Below are positions 1-5,865 of a stretch of DNA of 12,367 bases, one piece after another (within the stretch, counting starts at the first letter, position 1; every line of letters begins with the position of its first letter). The DNA is taken from the NCBI GenBank assembly GCA_035490315.1, contig DATHET010000283.1, positions 1 to 12,367 of the forward strand, written 5' to 3'. The notes beneath the pieces were generated by a model. That model saw only the letters and a list, made by a program, of their open reading frames with translations. It did no database searches and was not told where the DNA came from. A program made the translations under genes and the position numbers. The stretch comes from JADJQU01 sp035490315. Its GTDB lineage: Bacteria > Planctomycetota > UBA1135 > GCA-002686595.

Positions 1-304
1 GAGCGGCATCTTCAAGGAAGACGGCCGCGGTTACATGATCGGCGAGACCGCGACGGCAGGCATGTCCTCGCAGAAGAAGACCATCGAGCTGCCCAGCGGA
101 TTGTTCGGCCTCTACGTCTCGACGGGCTCGAACAAGGAGCGTTTCAACGGCGGCCTCGGGATCGAGGGCCGCGGGATCTCGCCCCACGAGATCGTCTCCT
201 ATGACGCGAAGGACCTCGCCAAGGGCGTCGACACCATGATCCGGCGGGCGCAGGAGCTGCTCGCGAAGTTCCCGCAGGAAAAAGTGCCGTACAAGGCCCA
301 CTGA
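1..304 (+). CDS. S41-family peptidase, C-terminal fragment
   Basis: The reading frame is open from base 2 and ends at TGA 302-304, leaving the last 100 residues of a protein whose start lies outside the window. The fragment resembles the end of S41 (C-terminal-processing/tricorn-like) serine peptidases: a GETATAG segment, then a beta-rich stretch around LPSGLFGLYVS, a GLGIEGRGISPHEIV segment typical of the S41 tail (EGxGIxPD-like), and a final helix. The Lys of the GKGxVQ motif of CtpA-type enzymes is not present at the aligned place, where GMSSQ is seen instead. This fits the tricorn/IRBP-like S41 branch, which does not use that Lys. The catalytic Ser would lie just upstream of the window. 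Such proteins are usually exported and cleave peptides or denatured proteins. The family call is fairly secure; substrate and activity cannot be judged from the fragment. Confidence 0.72.
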   Translation, partial: SGIFKEDGRGYMIGETATAGMSSQKKTIELPSGLFGLYVSTGSNKERFNGGLGIEGRGISPHEIVSYDAKDLAKGVDTMIRRAQELLAKFPQEKVPYKAH

Positions 305-410
305 TCGCCTCTCGAGCGGGGCCTGAGCTGCGAAGGCGCGCGAGATCGCATAGCCTGTCCGCGTACGTTTTCCGTCGTCATCGACCCTCGTCCCCAACTC
401 GGAGTAGTCC

Positions 411-1655
411 ATGCTCTTCGCATTCCTGCCCCTGCTCGCGGCGCTGCAAGCGGAACCGACCGTCCAACTCACGCTCGTGACCAAGGGCGCGAGCTCCAAG
501 ATCGGCCACTACATGCCGCAGAGGGCTTCGATGAGCGAGGAGCGGCCCGCGGCGATCACGCAGGTCCCCGACGGTCTGTCGGCTGCGATGTACGGACTGC
601 TGCCCATCGGACCTGACGCAGGCACGTGCTTCATCCTGGATGAGCCCGCGGAGGCGCCCGCGCGGTTGTTCGTCGATTCCAACGCGAACGGCAATCTGAC
701 CGACGATCCGGCCGCCGAGTGGAGTCCCGGCAAGAACAAGGACGGTACCCCGAGCAAGATGTACCAGGGCAATGCGATGGTCGACATCGGCGAGCCGGGC
801 AAGCCGGTGCTCGTGAACCTCGCGCTCTACCGCTTCGACAAGAACGACCCGCAGCGTGAAGCGCTGAAGTCCACGCTGCTCTTCTATCGCGACTACGCCT
901 ACGAAGGCGAAATGACCTTCGGAGAGAAAAAGCACAAGGTGATCCTCGCCGACGAGATGGCGAGCGGTGATTTCCGCGGCAAGGGACCCGAATTGAAAGA
1001 ATCGAAGGAGGGCTCGGGCGTCGTGTTGCTGATCGACGTCAACGACAATGGCAAGTTCGAGTCGCGCGGCGAGTCCTACGACGTGCGCAAGCCCTTCAAC
1101 CTGAGCGGAACCACCTGGGAGCTCGCCGATCTGACGCGCGCAGGGGGATCGCTGCGCGCCGTGAAGAGCGCACAGACCGTGGCGGAGATCCTGCCGCCGC
1201 CGGACCACAGCGTCGGCATGGTGATCACACCCTTCGAGGCGAAAGACACCGAGGGCAAGTCCGTGAGCTTCCCCGCGGACTTCAAGGGCAAGGTCGTGCT
1301 GCTCGACTTCTGGGCGACCTGGTGCGGCCCCTGCATGCAGGAGATGCCAAACGTCGTCCGCGCCTACGAGAAGTTCCACGCGGCCGGCTTCGAGATCCTT
1401 GGCGTATCGCTCGACAACGAAAAGTCGATCGAGAAGATGCCCGACGTCATGGCCAATGCGAAGATGACCTGGCGCCAGGTTGCCGATGGCAAGTATTGGC
1501 AGGCCGAGATCGCGCAGATCTACGCGATCAACTCCATCCCGGCGACCTTCCTGGTCGACGGGACGACGGGCAAGATCATCGGCGCCGGGTTGCGCGGGGA
1601 GAAGCTGGACGAGGCCTTGGCGAAGGCGCTCGGGGTCAAGCCGCCCAAGCAATAG
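411..1655 (+). CDS. Secreted TlpA-like thioredoxin-fold protein with an N-terminal extension
   Basis: This encodes 414 residues. The start at ATG 411 is preceded by GGAG at 401-404 and opens a short hydrophobic signal peptide (MLFAFLPLLAALQA), so the protein is probably periplasmic or envelope-bound. The C-terminal domain (about 270-410) is a TlpA/AhpC-TSA thioredoxin fold: DFWATWCGPC with redox cysteines C305 and C308, and the cis-proline in SIPATF (P377). Such domains reduce disulfides in exported proteins. The first 260 residues form a less familiar region with two acidic loops, about 89-100 (DSNANGNLTDDP) and 209-220 (DVNDNGKFESRG), that look like EF-hand or dockerin calcium loops. Thioredoxins with such long N-terminal parts occur in Planctomycetota. 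The gene stands alone: it lies 106 bases after the S41 gene, and a hairpin terminator follows 20 bases after its stop. The thioredoxin domain is certain; the client protein is unknown. Confidence 0.9.
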   Translation: MLFAFLPLLAALQAEPTVQLTLVTKGASSKIGHYMPQRASMSEERPAAITQVPDGLSAAMYGLLPIGPDAGTCFILDEPAEAPARLFVDSNANGNLTDDPAAEWSPGKNKDGTPSKMYQGNAMVDIGEPGKPVLVNLALYRFDKNDPQREALKSTLLFYRDYAYEGEMTFGEKKHKVILADEMASGDFRGKGPELKESKEGSGVVLLIDVNDNGKFESRGESYDVRKPFNLSGTTWELADLTRAGGSLRAVKSAQTVAEILPPPDHSVGMVITPFEAKDTEGKSVSFPADFKGKVVLLDFWATWCGPCMQEMPNVVRAYEKFHAAGFEILGVSLDNEKSIEKMPDVMANAKMTWRQVADGKYWQAEIAQIYAINSIPATFLVDGTTGKIIGAGLRGEKLDEALAKALGVKPPKQ

Positions 1656-1675
1656 GAAGTCCCGCCCGACAAGGT

Positions 1676-1736
1676 GCCCGCCGTCCGCTTCGCCTCCCTC
1701 TTGGGGGCCGAGCAGGACGGCGGGCTCCTGCATTTT
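1676..1736 (+). terminator. Probable intrinsic terminator of the thioredoxin gene
   Basis: A perfect 11-base inverted repeat, GCCCGCCGTCC at 1676-1686 and GGACGGCGGGC at 1715-1725, encloses a 28-base loop and is followed by CATTTTCTT, with TTTT at 1733-1736. It begins 20 bases after the thioredoxin stop codon. The stem is long and GC-rich; the large loop and the modest, interrupted T-run are the weak points. Confidence 0.5.
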
Positions 1737-1887
1737 CTTCGCGCTCGACGAGCTGCCGATCTTCGGGCCGCGCCGGCCCCGGACCCGGGCCCGGATCTTC
1801 ACTTTTTCCTGGCCGCCCTAAGTCCTTGCAGGCGCAGGTCGCAGGGAATCAGGTGGGACGTTCAAGTGCTTGTGGGTCAATCGTTTA

Positions 1888-1918
1888 GGTCCATGATTCG
1901 GCTCGATGGACCAGTTTT
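1888..1918. promoter_or_regulatory. Inverted repeat GGTCCAT-N11-ATGGACC upstream of lon
   Basis: GGTCCAT (1888-1894) and ATGGACC (1906-1912) are exact reverse complements separated by 11 bases, and AG plus TTTT (1915-1918) follows. It sits about 76 bases upstream of the lon start and overlaps the weak promoter-like CATGAT. It could be a repressor operator, an attenuator-like hairpin in the leader, or chance. It does not match the CIRCE (HrcA) or HAIR (HspR) heat-shock operator sequences as I know them. Confidence 0.3.
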
Positions 1919-1988
1919 CCGACGCCCGAAAGCCGAAAGAACGGACGTCCCCCTGTCACTCGCGTCCCGACGCCAAGTCTTCCCCTTG

Positions 1989-3836
1989 ATGCCCACTCCG
2001 CGAAACGAGCTGGATCGCCTGATCGCACTGCTGCGCAAGCAGCTGGGCGAGAGTCTGACCAGCGAGGTCGAGACGCGGCTGCGCCGGGAGATCGGGCGCT
2101 TCGTGCGGGCTCCCTTGACCGAGGAAGCACTGCAGATCGGACGCCTGGTGGATCTCAGCGCCTGCAGCGACGCAGCTCGCCGCAAGGCTCACCGCGAGCT
2201 GGAGCACCTGCGGCGCGCCACGCCCGGCTCCGCCGAGGCGGCCAGCCTGCGCAACTGGATCGAATGGGTCCTCGAGCTGCCCTGGACCGTCGCGGATCCA
2301 GAGATCAACCCCGGACACGAAGCACTGCGCCGCGTGTCGGAGTCGCTCGCCAAGAGCCATGCGCGCCTGGCGGAGGTCAAGAATCGAGTCGTCGAGTACC
2401 TCGCGGTGCGCCACCTCGAGGGCGAGTCGCGCGGAACGGTGTTGTGCTTCCTCGGACCTCCGGGAACGGGCAAGACGTCGATGGGTCGCGCGGTCGCCGA
2501 GGCCCTCGGCCGGCAGTTCGTCCACGTGCCGGTCGGCGGCGTGAATCGCGAGTCCGAGCTGCGCGGCATGCACCCCAATCAAGTCGGCGCGGTGCCCGGG
2601 CGCATCCTCCAGGGAATGTTCCGCGCCGGAACGACCAATCCGGTGATCCTGCTCGACGAGATCGACAAGGCCAGCTTTGGCGAGAGCCGCTCGGCTGCGG
2701 GCGTGCTGCTCGAGATCCTCGATCCCGAGCAGAATCGCGAGTTCCTCGATCACTACCTCGGCGTGCCTTACGACCTGTCGCACTGCGTGTTCCTCGCGAC
2801 GGCCAATGATCTGGAGGACATGCCGGAGGCGCTGGTCGATCGGCTCGAGGTGATCCGCTTCGAGGGCTACACGGAAAACGAGAAGCTCGACATCGCGCGC
2901 GCTCACTTGATCCCGCGCTCGCGCCGCGGAGCCGGCCTGCAGCCGTCGCAGCTGCAGATTTCGCGCGCCGCGTTGCGCGACATCATCGAGCGATACACGG
3001 AAGAAGCCGGCGTGCGCCAGCTCCAGCGCGCGCTGGACAGCCTGGCGCGCAAGGCCGCCGTGCGCGTGGTCAACGGCGACAAGTCGATGACCGTGCGGCG
3101 CAGCGAGCTGCTCGCCCTGCTGGGCCCCGCTCAGGCGGACGAGGAATTGCACGCGCGCCGTCCGCGCATCGGCGTCGCGACGGGACTGGCCTGGACCGTG
3201 TCCGGCGGATCGCCGCTGCCGATCGAAGCCCTGGCCATGCCGGGCTCGGGCCGCACGATCCTCACCGGCTCGATCGGCGAAGTGATGCGCGAATCGGTGG
3301 CGACCGCGATGAGCTACGTGCGCACGCGGATGAAGGATCTGGGCATCGAGCCGGAGTCGCTGGACACGCTCGACTTGCACCTGCACTTCCCCGGCGGCGC
3401 GACGCCCAAGGACGGACCTTCGGCGGGCATCGCCATCGCCACCTCGCTGGTCAGCCTGCTCGCGCGCGTCGCCGTGCGCCACGACGTCGCGATGACCGGA
3501 GAAATGACCCTGCACGGCGATGTGCTCCCCGTCGGCGGATTGCGCGACAAGATCCTGGCTGCGGCGCGCGCGGGAATGCGCGAGGTCGTGGTCCCCGCTC
3601 GCAACGCCGAAGAGTTCATGCGCCTGTCGCCGGAAGTCCGCAGCGGCTTGATCATCCATCTGGTCGAGCACGTCGACGAGGTTTTCCAGCATGCGCTCTT
3701 GTGGAAGCGGATCGGAGCCGGCCGCACGCTCGACGCCGGAATGCTGGGATCGACGCGGGGTCGCCTGCGGCGCGCCGCGAGCAAGCGCGCCCAGGCCTCG
3801 AAACGCCGCGGCAGCGACCGCCGCCGCGCGCAGTAG
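1989..3836 (+). CDS. lon: Lon-type ATP-dependent protease without the N-terminal LON domain
   Basis: This encodes 615 residues of a cytoplasmic AAA+ serine protease that unfolds and degrades proteins. In order: a helical N-terminal part (about 1-85), the Lon helix RNWIEWVLELPW (88-99), Walker A GPPGTGKT (156-163), Walker B LLDEIDK (221-227), sensor-1 TAN (271-273), arginine finger R285 in DRLEVI, sensor-2 R343 in EAGVR, then the protease domain starting at GVATGLAW. The dyad is S478 in KDGPSAG and K521 in LRDKILAA, 43 residues apart as in E. coli Lon (S679, K722). All key catalytic residues are present. The protein begins about 200 residues later than E. coli Lon, so the LON substrate-binding domain is absent. 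Pore loop 1 reads RGMHPNQVG instead of RGHRRTYIG. A basic Arg/Lys-rich tail ends the protein. ATG 1989 is chosen by alignment and codon bias; no clear ribosome site precedes it, and ATG 1893 in the same frame is the alternative. Confidence 0.93.
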   Translation: MPTPRNELDRLIALLRKQLGESLTSEVETRLRREIGRFVRAPLTEEALQIGRLVDLSACSDAARRKAHRELEHLRRATPGSAEAASLRNWIEWVLELPWTVADPEINPGHEALRRVSESLAKSHARLAEVKNRVVEYLAVRHLEGESRGTVLCFLGPPGTGKTSMGRAVAEALGRQFVHVPVGGVNRESELRGMHPNQVGAVPGRILQGMFRAGTTNPVILLDEIDKASFGESRSAAGVLLEILDPEQNREFLDHYLGVPYDLSHCVFLATANDLEDMPEALVDRLEVIRFEGYTENEKLDIARAHLIPRSRRGAGLQPSQLQISRAALRDIIERYTEEAGVRQLQRALDSLARKAAVRVVNGDKSMTVRRSELLALLGPAQADEELHARRPRIGVATGLAWTVSGGSPLPIEALAMPGSGRTILTGSIGEVMRESVATAMSYVRTRMKDLGIEPESLDTLDLHLHFPGGATPKDGPSAGIAIATSLVSLLARVAVRHDVAMTGEMTLHGDVLPVGGLRDKILAAARAGMREVVVPARNAEEFMRLSPEVRSGLIIHLVEHVDEVFQHALLWKRIGAGRTLDAGMLGSTRGRLRRAASKRAQASKRRGSDRRRAQ

Positions 3837-3860
3837 CCAGCGCCCCGCCCATAGGTTCCA

Positions 3861-4778
3861 ATGCAGCTCGCCATGATCCTCCGCCACTGGCCCTTCCACC
3901 TCGCGATCCTCGGCGCTTTTTTCGCTGCGCAGAATCAGGAGCCGCCCAAGCCTCCCGCTCAGGATCCGGCGCCGCTCTCGGACGCGGCCCAGGCGGCGCT
4001 CAACGCCGAGATGAAGCTGCGAGCCCAGGCCCTGGAGGAAGACGAGTTCTTCAAGCGTTGCGACCAGAACGGCGGCGGCTGGATTTCCCTGCGCGAAGGA
4101 CAGGACAGCCTCGGACTCGATGCCTCCTCCTTCCGCTCCTACGACAGCAACTCGGACGGCAGGATCAGCCGCGAGGAATTCGGCGTGCGCTATAAGCTCG
4201 CTGTCTCGCGCGTCGGAGCGTTCAAGCCGCCCGTCGCCGCAGCCTCGAGCGTGCGCGCGCCGACGCGCAACGCGGAGCAGCTGCGCAATGCCTACGACAA
4301 GAATGGGGACGGCGGTCTGTCCGCGGCGGAGATGACTCTGCTGCTCGCCGACTACGAGCGCGGCGAGCTGGCGCCCGAGCTCGCCGTCCTGAAGCTCGAT
4401 CGCGACGGATCGACGCGCATCGACGGAGGCGAGCTCGAGGTCCTCGCGCGCCTTCTGACAACCAGCATCTCGCCTTCCGCCGCGAACCCGAGCGGACCTG
4501 TGGTGCAGCAGACGCTCGAAGAGCTCTTCGGCGGCCTGCGCGATCGCTCCTCGGGCTTCCAGACCGCGCCGATGCCGCCGCAGATCGACGGCCCCGTCCG
4601 GCATTTCAGGCGGTTGGATCTCGACGGTGACGGCCGGGTTTCCGCCGAGGATCTGCGCCGACTGCAGTCGCCCCTGGAACTCTCGGTGCGAGCCGGAGCC
4701 GTGCTCGCCGCGCTCGACAGCGACGGCGACGGCGAATTGTCTCCGGAAGAATTCGCCGCGGCGCTGACGCGGCCTTGA
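3861..4778 (+). CDS. Secreted protein with six EF-hand calcium-binding loops
   Basis: This encodes 305 residues. ATG 3861 follows ATAGG (3851-3855) at 5-base spacing; ATG 3873 is a possible alternative. Residues 1-23 form a hydrophobic signal sequence, followed by a Pro/Gln-rich linker (26-40). Six 12-residue EF-hand-like loops begin at D68, D95, D146, D180, D253 and D286. Loops 2, 3, 5 and 6 follow the D-x-D/N-x-D-G-x-I/L/V pattern well. Loop 1 has Gly at position 5, loop 4 has Thr in place of the position-6 Gly, and loop 5 ends in Asp instead of Glu. Multi-EF-hand exported proteins are common in Planctomycetota and are thought to bind calcium, but no enzymatic domain is visible. It starts 24 bases after lon and may be co-transcribed, although Lon acts in the cytoplasm and this protein is probably exported. 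Its stop lies 3 bases from the stop of the opposing gene. Confidence 0.85.
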   Translation: MQLAMILRHWPFHLAILGAFFAAQNQEPPKPPAQDPAPLSDAAQAALNAEMKLRAQALEEDEFFKRCDQNGGGWISLREGQDSLGLDASSFRSYDSNSDGRISREEFGVRYKLAVSRVGAFKPPVAAASSVRAPTRNAEQLRNAYDKNGDGGLSAAEMTLLLADYERGELAPELAVLKLDRDGSTRIDGGELEVLARLLTTSISPSAANPSGPVVQQTLEELFGGLRDRSSGFQTAPMPPQIDGPVRHFRRLDLDGDGRVSAEDLRRLQSPLELSVRAGAVLAALDSDGDGELSPEEFAAALTRP

Positions 4779-4781
4779 GAC

Positions 4782-5168
4782 TCAGCGCTGGCGCGCGGCG
4801 CGGATGACCGCGTCCATGTGATCGAGGTAGCGCTCGAGCGCCTTGCGGCCAGGCGCGGTCAAGCGGAACTCGGTGCGCGGAACGCGTCCGTCGAAGCCCT
4901 TGGTGCAAGCGACGTAACCGGCGTCCTCGAGCTTGCGCGCGTGGACGCTCAAGTTGCCGTCGGTGGTCTTCACCAGCTCCTTCAGGTCGCCGAAGGACAA
5001 GGACTCGTTCACCGCCAGCGCGCTGATCATCGCCAGACGCAGCCGCTCGTGGATCAGCTTGTCGAGCTCCGGCGGACCGCTGCGCAAGGAACCGCCGGGC
5101 ACGGGGCGCAGATTGCGCGGCCGTTCGTTGTCGCGCGTGGTCTCGGATTCTTTCGGAGCGCTAGACAC
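4782..5168 (-). CDS. Winged-helix DNA-binding transcriptional regulator
   Basis: This encodes 128 residues and starts with GTG at 5168. A disordered, charged N-terminus (1-33) precedes a single winged-helix domain (about 35-118). LDKLIHERLRLAMISALA is the first helix, DGNLSVHARKLEDAGYV (70-86) contains the recognition helix, and KGFDGRVPRTEFRLTAPGR (90-108) is the beta wing. This matches the small HTH_34/MarR-ArsR-like group, in which the motif TxGNLSxHxRKLExAGYV is highly typical. No ligand-binding domain is present. The start codon lies inside the end of the upstream membrane-protein gene, with an 8-base overlap, so the two are almost certainly translated from one mRNA. By family habit it may control its own operon or neighbouring membrane functions; its target is unknown. 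Confidence 0.88.
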   Translation of the reverse strand: MSSAPKESETTRDNERPRNLRPVPGGSLRSGPPELDKLIHERLRLAMISALAVNESLSFGDLKELVKTTDGNLSVHARKLEDAGYVACTKGFDGRVPRTEFRLTAPGRKALERYLDHMDAVIRAARQR

Positions 5169-5793
5169 GCCGTGCCTCCGCGCGAGCTTCGCGCGCCACC
5201 AGCCATGCGAAGAGGAGATGCATGCCGCCGAACACGAATCCGAGCAGGATGGTGTTCGCCAGGCTGAGCGGGTGCACCGGGGTGGTCAGCGCGAGGGCGC
5301 CGGCCGCGAAGAAAGCCGCGCCCATCGTGCGCACCTGGCGCAGGCTGAAGGTTCCCGCGGAGAGCAGGGCGCAACCGTAGAGCAGCATCCAGGTCGCGGG
5401 CATGGCGCCGAAAGCTCCATAGCGCCACAGCGCGCCGGTGATCAGACCTCCGGCGAGCAAGGGCACGGCGAGACCGAGGGCGAAGCTGCGCGCAGGCCCG
5501 CGAGTCAGCGGCACCGAGAGCTGGCGCGCGCGCCGAGCCACCGACCACAGCCCGATCGCGAGCCCCAGGAATGCGGCGGAGATCCAGACCGCGAGCCATT
5601 CCTCCGCGGTATGGCAACGACTGCCGATCAAGGCCGCCGCCAGTCCGTCGATTCCGAGCAACAGACCCGCGCTCCCCGGCAGCGCGGTGAACAACACCGA
5701 GCGCTCCATCGTCGCGCGGATGAAGTGCAAGTTGTCCGCGGCGCGCGTGGCGACGGCGGGGCGGCTGGACGAGTCGCTCGGGGGAGGGGTCAC
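5161..5793 (-). CDS. Six-helix integral membrane protein of unknown function
   Basis: This encodes 210 residues from GTG 5793 to TAG at 5163-5161. A Ser/Pro-rich N-terminus leads to the segment AADNLHFIRATMERS (18-32) and then about six hydrophobic helices, near 37-58, 66-86, 103-122, 131-151, 155-172 and 179-200. The N-terminal NLxFIRxTMER sequence recalls uncharacterised membrane proteins that sit beside small winged-helix regulators in Acidobacteriota and related phyla. I recognise the arrangement but no biochemical role. The gene overlaps the regulator by 8 bases. A GGAG lies only 3 bases before the GTG, which is short for a normal ribosome site, and a promoter-like TTGACG/TAGCCT pair lies directly upstream. 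No transporter or enzyme motif is visible. Confidence 0.8.
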   Translation of the reverse strand: MTPPPSDSSSRPAVATRAADNLHFIRATMERSVLFTALPGSAGLLLGIDGLAAALIGSRCHTAEEWLAVWISAAFLGLAIGLWSVARRARQLSVPLTRGPARSFALGLAVPLLAGGLITGALWRYGAFGAMPATWMLLYGCALLSAGTFSLRQVRTMGAAFFAAGALALTTPVHPLSLANTILLGFVFGGMHLLFAWLVAREARAEARRV

Positions 5794-5800
5794 GGACTCC

Positions 5801-5828
5801 AGGCTAGAGCGTCTACCCAGGGCGTCAA
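5801..5828 (-). promoter_or_regulatory. Candidate promoter of the membrane protein-regulator operon
   Basis: Reading the minus strand, TTGACG (5828-5823) is followed after 16 bases by TAGCCT (5806-5801). The -35 is a 5/6 match to the sigma-70 consensus; the -10 is only TAnnnT. The predicted transcript start would fall within a few bases of the GTG at 5793, so the transcript might have almost no leader. It is a pattern match only. Confidence 0.35.
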
Positions 5829-5830
5829 GT

Positions 5831-5847
5831 GCTTTGCAATGCAGAGC
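5831..5847. promoter_or_regulatory. Near-palindrome, possible operator
   Basis: GCTTTGCAATGCAGAGC is symmetric around a central base with one mismatch among eight pairs. It lies 2 bases upstream (minus-strand sense) of the TTGACG element, in the 72-base gap before the membrane protein gene. A symmetric 17-base site beside the promoter of an operon that encodes a winged-helix protein is a reasonable autoregulatory operator candidate, but nothing in the sequence proves it. Confidence 0.3.
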
Positions 5848-5865
5848 AGCCGGCCTGGCCCGGAA

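Larger units (their letters stand above)
1656..1988. other. Non-coding stretch between the thioredoxin gene and lon
   Basis: These 333 bases hold no convincing gene. The lon frame is open back to 1674, but the translation upstream of 1989 shows no Lon homology and its third positions are clearly less G/C-biased than in the gene. The stretch contains a strong hairpin just after the thioredoxin gene (1676-1725), a second smaller GC hairpin (GGGCCG 1765-1770 pairing with CGGCCC 1774-1779) with TTTTT at 1803-1807 about 23 bases later, and a 7-base inverted repeat upstream of lon (1888-1912). A promoter for lon is expected here. TTGTGG 1870-1875 with CATGAT 1892-1897 at 16-base spacing is the best match I see, but it is weak. 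Confidence 0.6.

Noticed and set aside
305..410. Possible terminator or promoter between the S41 peptidase and thioredoxin genes
   Set aside because: No convincing stem with a T-run and no good -35/-10 pair could be found in these 106 bases; only the GGAG ribosome site near 401 is supported.
378..1802. Long open frame on the minus strand opposite the thioredoxin gene
   Set aside because: The plus-strand frame has a CGPC thioredoxin domain and a signal peptide; the minus-strand translation is Arg/Leu/Gly/Val-rich with no family motif, as expected for an antisense shadow in GC-rich DNA.
1893..1988. Upstream start for lon at ATG 1893
   Set aside because: The extra 32 residues show no Lon homology and lower third-position GC, and the region contains an inverted repeat; 1989 is preferred though not proven.
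1956..4604. 882-codon open frame on the minus strand opposite lon and the EF-hand gene
   Set aside because: It spans two clearly identified plus-strand genes, shows no recognisable domain and has His/Arg/Gln-rich shadow composition.
1862..5834. Shared 10-mer TCAAGTGCTT near 1862 and 5825
   Set aside because: Shared 10-mers are expected by chance in 12 kb; the flanks do not match and the contexts differ.
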